Shown here piece by piece: positions 54,578-64,000 of a stretch of DNA of 64,000 nt. The notes under the pieces are model-generated. The model did no database searches. It worked only from the letters and a program-made list of their open reading frames with translations, and was not told the DNA's origin. Both the position numbers and the translations under genes were made by a program. The stretch's first letter is position 1; every line of letters starts with the position of its first letter. The stretch comes from Clavaria fumosa (taxonomy: Eukaryota > Basidiomycota > Agaricomycetes > Agaricales > Clavariaceae), in NCBI GenBank assembly GCA_951802425.1, contig OX637805.1:2294001-2358000 (forward strand), in the 5' to 3' direction.

Positions 54578-57500
54578 TCACAAGCCTTCAAACGCGGCCT
54601 CAATAATCGCCTTCTGCTGCCCGATATACCGCCGTACAATACCAGTCGCTGACACCCCGCTCTCCGCGCGTCCAGTATACCGCACCCGATTATCGAGCCC
54701 CAGATCCATCAGCACGGCGTCGATCCGGCGTTCCACGTGCATCCATGCACCCTGGTTTCGAGGCTCCTCCTGCAGCCACACGAACTCCTGCGCATTCGCA
54801 TAGAGCTTCAAGGCCTCACGAACTTCTCCAAACGGGAAAGGGGAGAGCTCCTCAATACGGACAAAGGCAACAACGTTCCGTGACGCGCGATTCTTGACGA
54901 GCTCGTAGTAGATTTTACCAGACAGGAAGACTACGCGTCTCACTTGATTGGGATCGTCGATGAATGGATCTACCAAGATCGGCTTAAACCGTGTTCCTGG
55001 CTCAAATTCCGTAAGACTCGATATTGCAGTCTTCGGAATATCGTTAGCTCAATCTGTGCCTTATGCAAACATGGCCATGAGAGAAACGTACGGCTAGACG
55101 GAGGAGACCTTTCGGCCCCGCCACGATGAGCGGCTTGCGAAAATTTCGCTTCAGCTGACGCCTAAGAAGATGGAAGTATTGGGCAGGAGTAGTTGGGAAC
55201 GTGATATGCATGTTGACATTGGCCGAGGATCCACGCTCCTCAAATGCAAAGGGGGCATCTGACAGCTGCCGTCAAAATTCCGAAGTACGCGCAGGTCAGC
55301 AGTTTGACGATAAAGCAGAGAGTGAGTGGACCTGAAGCATGCGCTCGAGCCGGCACGATGAATGATCTGGACCGGTACCATCCAAGCCATGCGGAAGCAG
55401 TAGCACAATCCCACTCTGCCTCAACCACTTCGCTGTTGCAGAGAATTAGCGGCATCCGAGCGTTCGCAGGGATGAACATACTCTCCGATGATGAGATGAA
55501 AGTGTCAATGATAATCTGTTTGGATTTGAATACTCTGAGTAAGGAATACAGATGTTCAACGATACCTGTGCGCCGTTAAAGAAATCGCCAAACTAGCACA
55601 AGCGCCATCAGCAAAGTTCAAAATTTCCAAGACTGGTAACACACCTGTGCCTCCCAGATTGGCAAGATGTTAGGTCGTTCCCAGCTGACCCCATATTCGA
55701 ACTACGAATTACCCATCAGTCTATGGGAAATAATAATGATAATCAATAATCGAGACTTATACCCCGAGTACACCCATCTCACTGAGAGAGCCTAAGGTCT
55801 TACGTGAGACTGATTTATCGCAAGACAAATTTTTCCTACTGTTTGCTAACTCCAATCTCCCCTCAGATTTCAGCTCGGCATTAAGCGGGACAGTCACACG
55901 TTCCGTCCTTTGATCAACTAGCATTGCATGGCTAAATTCGGGAAGAGAAGATCAGAGACCCTGAATAGAATCACATTATAAGAAAGGAACCGTTGGCTGA
56001 AAGTCCCTCGTCCAACATCCTGACCAGATATCCTCACATCTTGGCCCTCAAGCATGAGAGAGCCAAACGCCATGGCCTACCAACTGATTTAGTACTCAAA
56101 TCAACGGCGCACGGCAAACAATGGACCTCTGCAGTAGCCCAATCAATTCCTTCGCCGGTTTCAAGGCTTTGTAGTCGAGGTTTGACATGCCTCTGTAGCC
56201 TGGGATGTATCTCCTGCACAGTCCAGTCTGTCAGGAATGCCAAATACAAGACAAAAAAATTCGCACGAATCCCTCAGGCACAGCGACGCTCGCCCTACCA
56301 ACCAAAGTGAGCGTCTTACGATCCAACCCAGTGTCCGGGTTCCTGATGGCTTGGTCGCTCGCAGGCCAAACCATTTGACACCATTGATCATCAAGGGTCC
56401 GTGTAGGCGGTAAGTATGTTGAAGTTGTCGCGAGTTCTGTCTCAAGATGAGCCTTGTGCGCTGCACGAATGGCCATTGCATCTTCTGCAGTGAGTAGCCC
56501 TTCGCTCTAGGACAAGATTAGATACTCTGCCTTGGATCAGAAGAGAGGGTTGAGGCGTACGAGGAGTTTGTTCTCGTACAATTGAGGCACAGACTCTCTG
56601 GAGCGAATGTTTTTATACATGAGCGGCTGCGTGAAGCTCGGCTCGTCCAGTTCATTGTGCCCCCTACTTCTTTAAGCAAATAGATTCAGGTGCTAGGGAA
56701 TACGCGTACCATCTTCGATATACAAGCAAGTCAACGATAATATCCTGTCAACAGCAGCGTAAACGTATGTCATGAACAGAATGTTGAAAGGACACACCTT
56801 ACGGAAATGATTGCGATATTTGAACGCCGTCTCTATCGCCCTGGCCACATCTGTTGGATATTACCACAGGAATTCAGGTATACGGCCGTGTCAACGTACC
56901 TTCTGGGTAGTCGCCATTGACATGCAACACTGGCGCGTTGATCATTTTCCCGACATCCGAGCAGTACAAAGATGAACGAGCGTGGCTCGCAGGCGTCGTA
57001 TAACCAATACTTGAACATGAACTAGTGAACGCCATTTCCTGTGACGATTCTGTTCAAGGCCGTACCTATTGCTATAATTGTGGAATGTATAAGTAGGCGA
57101 AAGGCGCGTGGAAATCGAGCTTACTTGACGACGAGGTGAATGCTGCCCCCACTTGTAAAATGTGGGAGATTGCCTGAGAGTCATTGATCGGTTAACAGGT
57201 AGCGGACTTCTCAGACGCTGCTTGCTCACTCAGACCGAGCGACTCCATAACAACGCCTTGGCCTGTGAGGCTCGCATCCCCGTGCAGCTGCACGCACATG
57301 ACTTTGTCACCCAATTTGCAATCCACAGCAGACGTTTTGAGGAATGAGTACTGCTTGGCGCGAGTTTTCCCCATGGCGACTGAGTTAACGGCCTCTGTGA
57401 AAGCGGTTTGCATGAGTCCAATCGAGCGACAACGTCAGTCAAAGAAGCCAACCTAAATGAGAGGGGTTGGGGAGAAGAGAAACCTTGATGGCATCGCGAA

Positions 57501-58570
57501 CACCCTCATACAGCAAAGTCGGAGATGCGGCTAGGGGATGCATTAGAGTGCTCTAGTTGCGGCTCTGCAGGAAATTCACACCGAGATGGCTGATGACATC
57601 GCCTTCTGCGCCAAGTTCTTCCGCAAATTCTGCGCCTCCTTTGATTTTATGGAAAAGGGCGGATGGTGAATAGCGAAGTAGACCAGTGAGAAGGTTCAGA
57701 CGGCCACGGTGGGGCATGGCCAGTATGATATGTCGAATGCCGGCTATCCAGACATGGCAGTGAATCCTCGATATGGAAGATAATATGCAGGCGGCCGTGT
57801 TCACCTTCGGACGACAGAAAAAAGAGTGTGTCAAGGGCCGGTAGCATCGACTCTCCACCTTCGAGCCCGTAGCGCTTCAGATTGGGGAATTTCAGCTGCA
57901 AAAATTTGTCAAATGTTTCGCTCCTCGCGAGAAGTTCGTGAATGCGCCGTTTCCTGCGCTTCTCATCGTTGGATGTAGTCCGAGTTTGAGACTCCAAGAG
58001 ATGAGAGAACCACAGACGTTCGATTTTCGACGGAGAATGCATAAATTCATATGCGATACGGCCGACGTAAGTTGAACGGAGGTGCTCCGTAATTTCACGA
58101 AGAGACCACCATTTCTCTGTCTGGCTTGTATGAGTTCCAAAAGGGCTAGACCAGACAATCCCATTGATATTGTATCTTCGAGAGACGTCGGTCAGCCCAT
58201 AACGAGTAGGGTCAAGCGCTGCCACTTCATCACGCTGAAGGAGATCAAGAGGATCTATTCGGGCAGCACGATGGCCATGGGTCCGGATGGAATCTACGTA
58301 TCGCAGCAGTGACGCATTCTCAGCCCGGTTTGCCAGTTGGGCACGAGTATCTGAAAGTGGTTGGTGACTGTACAGCCACAAAAAGACCAGCTCACACTCA
58401 CAGTCAGGTAGAGTGAACTCTCGAGGTTTGCGAAAACCAAATGACTGGTCATGGTACTCTCGGCCGCGTGGAACACAGAATCGAGCCCAGATTCCTTTTG
58501 CAGCTGACGTCGAAGGCCTCGAAAGCATTTGCGGACAGTGGAGCTTATCAACAGCAATACTGTATTTCAT
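54578..58570 (-). CDS. DHTKD1-type 2-oxoadipate/2-oxoglutarate dehydrogenase E1
   Basis: Thiamine-diphosphate E1 decarboxylase. The DHTKD1 branch feeds 2-oxoadipate from lysine and tryptophan breakdown into the mitochondrial dehydrogenase complex. The start at 58570 gives [20 protein letters not shown], a plausible targeting peptide. The sequence then reads [115 protein letters not shown] and [20 protein letters not shown]. The transketolase-like middle part ([27 protein letters not shown]) and the C-terminal domain ([37 protein letters not shown]) follow. About fifteen short introns are present. I prefer DHTKD1 over KGD1 because the long N-terminal E2-binding extension of KGD1 is absent and the start region reads DHTKD1-like. 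Substrate choice is inference. Confidence 0.82.
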
Positions 58571-58908
58571 GACTAGCGCCGCCCGAATAGCGGACGGAGC
58601 TAGCGAGAATTTCGGAGAAAGTGGCGCGACCGCGTTTCGCGATGCGGTCACGTGGTAGTAATCACGTGGAAGAAGAAATTGGCAGCGCTCCCCCACCACA
58701 GATAGGAGTTCGCAAGACGCAGACGCCTCTCTCCCCCGAATTGTAGACACAATCAGATCCTATTGTGTACCTAATAGTCCTTATTACATCCAACCTCCGC
58801 AATCCTACAACTGGCGGGAAGGACGAGATGGTAGGCTCAAACATGATCAGCAGAATGTGCATCCCAATTCACAAGTTCATTTGCCAGCGTTTGACCAGGA
58901 TGAAACGC
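58571..58908. promoter_or_regulatory. Intergenic region upstream of E1 gene
   Basis: 338 bp between the HAD relic and the E1 start. It contains two TCACGTG E-box-like sites (58648-58670, GTCACGTGG and ATCACGTGG). No gene. Confidence 0.45.
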
Positions 58909-59750
58909 CTAGGTTTTCGACGTCGAAAAAATATCTTGCGCTGACTTCCCATCCTCGACAATGGCTCGGATGATCGGAAGGGCTTGCAAGAAATTTCTGA
59001 TGCCCTTGCGGCTGCAATAGGTCGCGAAATCATTCTCGTTATCATCTTTCGACTTCATGAATCTGAGGTTGATGTATAAAACTGGTTCAATCAAGTCATA
59101 GCCCATACCCGAGTGGGAACGCACAGGAGGTCAGCATATTGCGCGGCAGAAATGTCTGTTGGAACTAATGAGGCGACTTCGGATGAAAAGTGATAGTAGA
59201 AACTAACCTGACATGCCATCGCCAAAGGAAAACAATGGGTGGAACAGGGAGGCTGCGGTACGGCAAGATGGCCCATGACTTATCATGCCCGTTCGCACAT
59301 GAGCCAGTGATGGGGTGACATTTTTGAATGAACCTCGAGGGATGGCGAAACTGTATTTCTCACCTCCCGCCGGCCTTGATCTCGACGTCATTCGCGATGA
59401 TGTCAATATCTCGCGCTTTTTCCTTGCTGAGCAGATTGGAGAGCACATGCCGAATGAGTGGTGCCATTCCACTGTAACTTTAGGTCAAGTTTAATGTAAA
59501 GCGCACAAGAAATCGACAGGACATAGAGACAATGAAGGGAATTCCTTGAGTTTTGCACCCTAGGTAAAAGTCCATGAATCCGGTGTCCAACTTGACATCT
59601 GGGGTGAGAAAACGAGACAACTTGGTTCAATAACAGTTCAAGTGGACGGCTACATATGTAGCACTCTGTTTCAAATCTTCCTTGCATTTATCGAAAGAGT
59701 AGACTGGTACCTGGGTCCCTCGTCTAACGCATAATCATCGCTGGGCTGTA
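58909..59750 (-). pseudogene. HAD-type phosphatase, 5'-truncated and frameshifted
   Basis: Minus-strand exons read YSFDKCKEDLKQSATY, VKLDTGFMDFYLGCKTQGIP, GMAPLIRHVLSNLLSKEKAR, DIDIIANDVEI, GHDKSWAILPYRSLP, FGDGMS (the acidic motif-4 loop) and KSKDDNENDFATYCSRKGIR to a stop at 58909. This is the cytosolic phosphoserine-phosphatase-like family (yeast YNL010W type). Two lesions are visible. The first motif with the nucleophile DxD is missing: only about 65 bp separate the first recognisable exon from the ING stop codon. A +1 frameshift lies between SLP and FGDGMS (about 59245). Sequencing error could explain the second lesion but not the first. Confidence 0.65.
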
Positions 59751-59773
59751 TCATAACCGGATAAAGCAAACCG

Positions 59774-61363
59774 CTATTTTCTCCTTCCTTTCCTTCCTAC
59801 CGCAGCACTCGCAGGCGTCGTAGCACTGGCAGTCGTCATTGGTGTCAAGGGTTCAGCTACCCCTGGATTATTCACGCCAAATCCCTTGCTGGTGCACTCT
59901 GCACAGTAATATATGTCGGGTAACGGTGCCTTGACATTGACACACGTAATGTGGAACTGTTGTAACAAGGTAAAAACGAATCAGCCTGAGTTAGATGAAA
60001 GCAGACAAGCAGACAGTGCGCATGCGCGTGTGTACATACCCACTGATAAGGACAATCTGGGTTGTCGCAAGCAATCATCTGATCAGAGGATGACATCCAC
60101 AAGGTCAAGCTTTGTATAAGAAAATAGAAAGGGTGTAACAAAAGCGCTGACCTCGCCATGGCTCATCTCCTGGCAAATGCAATAAATGCCCTTGTCTTCT
60201 GCCTCCTCCTCAGCACCCTCCATCTCTTCATCTTCTTCACCTTCCGCATCCATGTCCAAGTCTTCGTCCTCCTTGTCAGCTGCAACGGCGGCAGCGGCAG
60301 CGGTCACTGCCCCGCGTCGCCCTGCACCTCTCAGGTGCGCCTGCTGCGAGAGCCGCGACCGCGCGTACGGCGCCGACGACCCTGATGCTGCGTGCACCAG
60401 CGGCGTTGGCGTCGTCAGCCGTGAGTGCGTTCCTGAACCCAGCTTCAGAGAGCCTTGCGCACCAAATTTGCGTCCTGTCGATAAATGAATACAGGGATAG
60501 CGCAAGATAAATACCATCCAAAACAAATGGAAAGGCACACACTCTTCTGGGAAGCGGCTCCGATGGGGCTCGAGTCCCCCGACGCCGTCGACGGAGAAAG
60601 CGCAATCTTCAAACTCTCCGTAATCTGCGCCACTGGACTACCATCCAAAGCCAACAAAGGATAGAAAGGTCAAAAAAATCAACTGTTGAGCGAATAGACA
60701 CGCACCCAAGGATGGGGCCGCCGCCGACGGGTAAAGTAATAGCACCATCCAAGCCGGGAACATCACCCTGGAGGATGCTCACTTTCGCCAGCTCGACATC
60801 GAGACGTGCACGGGCACGCATCAGCAGCGATACGAGTCGCTGCGCCAGCGCGACCTTTTCCGCCGCCAGTCGGTCCACCTCCACGTACGCCGAGTCGATT
60901 TTGGGCAGCAGCGCCTGGTCCTTTGCTTCTGCGGCTCCTGTGACCGGTGTCTCTGGGGGGACCCCGTTCTTGCTGCCATGTTGCAGTGCGTCCCCGAGCG
61001 GAGACTGTGGCGAGGGCGGAACCGGAGAGGTGGGAGACGACTGGCGGAGGGCGTGCCGCGTGTACCGGTTGCAGTCCCTTGCGATTTGTTGTTGAAGCTC
61101 TGCACGACCACGCGTGACGATGACAATGATAATGATAAATAGAGGGGAAGGGGAGACTAAATGGAAGAAAAACCTTGCAATCGCTTCTCTTTGACTTGTA
61201 TCTCCTGCAAAAGGTGTCGAACCTCGCTTGGAAGGCTGTCGAGGCCTAGGATCAAAGAGATGCAACTAGCATGAAGGGCGGCGTGGCGAGCTAGGGGAGA
61301 ACACTGACTGGAGATGAATTCTGAGGCGATTGCCGCTGCCTCTTCGAGGTTTGAAACGCCCAT
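59774..61363 (-). CDS. ING-family PHD-finger protein
   Basis: Chromatin reader subunit of the kind found in NuA4 (Yng2) or Rpd3-type complexes; the PHD finger binds H3K4me3 tails. The start at 61363 reads MGVSNLEEAAAIASEFISS, then (intron) LDSLPSEVRHLLQEIQVKEK, then ELQQQIARDCNRYTRHALRQ and LPKIDSAYVEVDRLAAEKVA, which together form the ING helical N-terminal domain. A Ser/Pro-rich linker, an Ala-rich run and an acidic stretch (DLDMDAEGEEDEEMEG) follow. The C-terminal PHD reads GIYCICQ..MIACDNPDCPYQW..FHITCVN..IYYCAEC (C4HC3 pattern). Upstream sequence TLPEPG is in frame with the start and could extend the protein if an earlier exon exists. Six or so introns. No lesion seen. Confidence 0.85.
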
Positions 61364-61499
61364 TCCTGGCTCAGGCAGTGTCTAGAACCAGGTAAAACTG
61401 GACAGGTGAATGTGGCGCAGCGACTGGTCGTGTCAGCTCAGCACCAGCGATGAACGCACGCTCTGCTTGCGTTTCACTTTCCGGCTGCGGGAGCGACTC

Positions 61500-61665
61500 T
61501 TTCGTGAGTGCGTGTATAAGAGGAAAAATGCGTCTGGGCTCTCAAGCGCGATAGATTCACTGTAAATTTGGAAAGGCCAGTCAGATACGCGTGAACAGGC
61601 AAAATTGTACAGGCTACTGACAGGACTTCGATCAGAAAGGGAGGGAGGAGTCGCAGCCACAATCA
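61500..61665 (-). pseudogene. UGGT N-terminal exon pair on the wrong strand
   Basis: The minus strand encodes LLPPFLIEVL. A canonical intron follows (GTCAGT..TTACAG, about 61562-61623), and removing it in phase continues as ESIALESPDAFFLL. The product IEVLESIALESPDAFF closely resembles the first conserved segment of UDP-glucose:glycoprotein glucosyltransferase. The body of that gene starts 50 bp away on the plus strand. The simplest reading is a local inversion of about 170-200 bp inside the 5' end of the UGGT gene. Confidence 0.6.
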
Positions 61666-61700
61666 CAGCCCGAGATTGTAAGTAACCAGGTAGCAGAATA

Positions 61701-64000
61701 ACGACATTTACCACTTGTGCTTGACCTCGCCGTGGCCCAAGGTTTTCTCTCCGAGCGGGACGCGCTCCAGTTTGTCGAGGCGGACCTCGCGCTGCATGCA
61801 GCCACCCCAAAGATCGAGGCATTTTACCAGTACTACGCCAAAATTCGCAATGACGAAGAAGCCCGTCCCTCACAAGGTTGCGAATCGTGGGTTGACTGGT
61901 ACGGACACGTCATCTGTGACGCCGCAACCCTGCAGTACCTCGTCTGGGGCAAAAATCGCGATGGTACCGGTGTTGCGGCTGGTCGTCGTTCCGTGATGCC
62001 GATGTCGTGAGCACCCTCCTTCAGCACTCTCACCTTCTCGATTTCTCTGTCGGCTCCAGCGTTACCCACGATCCCTATACGCCCAAAATCCTGCCTTTCG
62101 ACCACATATATCCGCCACATTCCTCAACGTCCACGGGACGACCGCGGCGCACCGCGATTCTCTACGCGTCGTTGTCATCCTCCAACTTCAATTCGCTACG
62201 TAGCTTTCTCTTTTCGCTCGCGCAAGCCGCCTACAGCGATTGCAACGATGCAGAAGGCGCCCCCTGCATCGAATATGTCCTACGACACGTCCCGCCATGC
62301 GAGAGAACTGTGTTGCGCGGAAGCGTACTCTCCGGCTACGGCGTTGCGCTTAATCTCAAGAAGACAGATTATCTCGCTGTGGACGATCGGCGGCAGTGGC
62401 GGTGGTCAGTGTACTTACGTTTCTTAGTTTAGGCTGATCCCTGATTCAATCCATTCTAGCTACAGGAACAGATGATAATACGGAGGATGGAAGCAAATAC
62501 CTGGACACTCATCATCACATCCTTTTTCTGATTGAAGCGTACCCGAAGAGTGCCACCACCCCCGACGCTAATGCACCTCTCCAGATGAAATCCATGGTAC
62601 GTATTTGACCCCATGTAGATGCTCTACTTGTCTTTACGAGGAGCCACATATCAGCTCTTGGACAGCAGGCTGTCCAACTCATTCATGACTCCCCTCAGCC
62701 TCTCCTTGCCCTCACTCAACTCTCTCAAAATTTCCCCAAGTACGTTACGGCCCTCGCTCGCCGCGTCACTCCCGACGAAAAGTTAATACAAGAGGTGCAG
62801 CGGAACTGGCTTATCGCGGATAAGGGTGAGTCCGCAGTCTGGTTGAATGGCGCTGTGGTGGCGGCAAAAGATCTGAGCCCCTTCGGGTACGTTTCCGTGG
62901 GTTTCCCATCATCTAGTCTTGACTTATACAAACTTACGCTCCCGTGCTTAAATGTCATGACGCGGACGGATTATGTAGACTTCTGAAGCTATTGAGGAGG
63001 GAACGCACTATCATGACTGCCTTGACATCGTTGGGGCTCAGCGCAAGCCAAGCTTTCCAGCTGTTGACTCACCCCGAGGTTGGGGCTCTACATGGAGATA
63101 CTGATGTCTTGGGTCCCTTGTTTGATGCGAGCGACCGGCCAGAGGGTGGGCAAGCTATCATTTGGTGGAACGATATAGAAAACGATACAAGGTATGCGAA
63201 GCATGCGGTGCCCTTTTCCTTCGGGAAATGACTTATGTCTCTTCCCATTCTCTAGATACGTGGGGTGGTCAAGCTCTTAATCCTAGATAGCTCTTCCTTG
63301 CCTTGTTTCGTTTGTATCTTTCATTCTTAAGTGCAACTTCTTTTTTGTTATTTAGTTAATCCGTCCGCTCTATCCCGGTCAATACCCTAGCCTGCGCGCC
63401 AATCTGTTCAATGTCGTGCTTGTCTTGGATCTCACGCGGACCACCGGCCTAGACTTCATCGCCGGTCCTGTAATCAAGCTCATCAATAGGAATGCTCCCA
63501 TCAGGTTTGGTGTTGTCTCACTCGTCCACAAGGAAGACAATGTGTGGATGCTTTCACTTGCTATACTTGTCTTGGATGCAGTTTGTTCAGGGCGAGAAAT
63601 TCAGGTGCGAAGGTGGCGAAGCTGTTTTATCACCTCTCCGAGACGTATGGCCCTGCACAGACGATACAATTCATGAAGACAGTAAGTGACTACTTTGCTA
63701 TCATAGAGCAAAATTGTTTAAAGCATCTCGACACCTAAGGTGGCCGAGAGTCGACTGCCTCACCATCCCTTCAGTGTGGAAGCTGTCCAGACTGTCTACG
63801 AATCTTTTCTTTTCGTTGGCATGGAACATGATTTGGCGGATCATAATGACGCAGAGCTGGGTTACACATCTTATTCAGACAGTCGAGAGGAAGTTGCTCC
63901 CATGTCTTTTCAGGACATTTTAAACACTCCTTCCGAACGCTTGTCGGTTGCTGAAGCGTATGCAGCCCGGTTAGGGGTAGGGGCGGCAGATGCGGCCACC
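61701..64000 (+). CDS. UDP-glucose:glycoprotein glucosyltransferase, 5' part (partial, possibly defective)
   Basis: The ER folding sensor that reglucosylates misfolded glycoproteins. Only the N-terminal thioredoxin-like domains are in the window. Readable segments: LDLAVAQGFLSERDALQFVE, LHAATPKIEAFYQYYAK, SWVDWYGHVICDAATLQYL; ILPFDHIYPP, RRTAILYASLSSSNFNSLRS and SGYGVALNLKKTDYLAVDDR; after an intron, LALTQLSQNFPKYVTALARR and WLNGAVVAAKDLSPFG; then LLTHPEVGALHGDTDVLGPL, IIWWNDIENDTR, RPLYPGQYPSLRANLFNVVL and FIAGPVIKLINRNAPIRFGV. The catalytic glycosyltransferase domain lies beyond the window. Oddities: the start and first exons are not in place (see 61500-61665), there is a frame change near 61715 and another near 61980 without an intron, and a stop follows WSSS (63282). 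The copy may be a pseudogene or contain sequence errors. Confidence 0.8.

Noticed and set aside
54578..58570. Calling the E1 gene KGD1 (the classical 2-oxoglutarate dehydrogenase)
   Set aside because: The N-terminal region typical of KGD1 is absent and the start region reads DHTKD1-like. The overall length is also shorter.
61433..61873. 146-codon minus-strand ORF as an independent gene
   Set aside because: Its first half is antisense to the UGGT coding exon. Only the spliced part at 61500-61665 has protein-like similarity, and that similarity is to UGGT itself.

Overview
The window comes from a filamentous basidiomycete, most likely an Agaricomycete. The host genes carry many short (about 50-60 nt) GT..AG introns, the conserved genes read like basidiomycete orthologues, and the transposon set fits: chromodomain Ty3/gypsy elements of the self-primed Tf1/sushi type, hAT-type MITEs and a DUF6532-like gene. 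Species cannot be named from sequence alone.

Layout. 1-42 kb is AT-richer, repeat-dominated accessory DNA. It begins with an AP-1 beta-adaptin gene relic (fragments at 1973-2268, 13569-13735 on the opposite strand, and 14615-15960). The relic was split by a large inverted-repeat element (arms 2269-3490 and 6155-7382), then by a Ty3/gypsy element (element A, 7658-14126), then by a 723-bp inversion. After a hAT MITE, a minisatellite and three damaged LTR-element fragments (17.6-20.4 and 24.4-25.9 kb), one intact-looking host gene survives: a poly(ADP-ribose) glycohydrolase-like gene (20726-22093, minus). From 25876 to 35534 lies a nested composite with CACTA-type ends. It contains a complete gypsy element (element B, 25978-31555, TSD AATCA), a 1.3-kb solo LTR (TSD AAAAC) and a long palindrome. 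A DUF6532-like gene (36.4-39.5 kb) is broken by another solo LTR (TSD AAGAC). Minisatellite and low-complexity DNA fills 39.9-41.5 kb.

42-64 kb is gene-dense host DNA: a 1565-residue disordered protein of unknown function (plus), cohesin subunit SMC1 (minus), a DHTKD1-type 2-oxoadipate/2-oxoglutarate dehydrogenase E1 (minus), a 5'-truncated HAD phosphatase relic (minus), an ING-family PHD protein (minus), and the 5' part of UDP-glucose:glycoprotein glucosyltransferase (plus, running off the window). The SMC1, E1, HAD and ING genes are co-oriented. The UGGT gene appears damaged: its N-terminal exon pair reads on the opposite strand just upstream of the body of the gene.

The host genes serve unrelated core functions (cohesion, mitochondrial lysine catabolism, chromatin reading, ER glycoprotein quality control, ADP-ribose turnover, clathrin-coat sorting). 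No operon-like pathway is visible. The coherent story is the layered transposon history, which target-site duplications let one order, and the self-priming signature conserved by compensatory change between two gypsy families.
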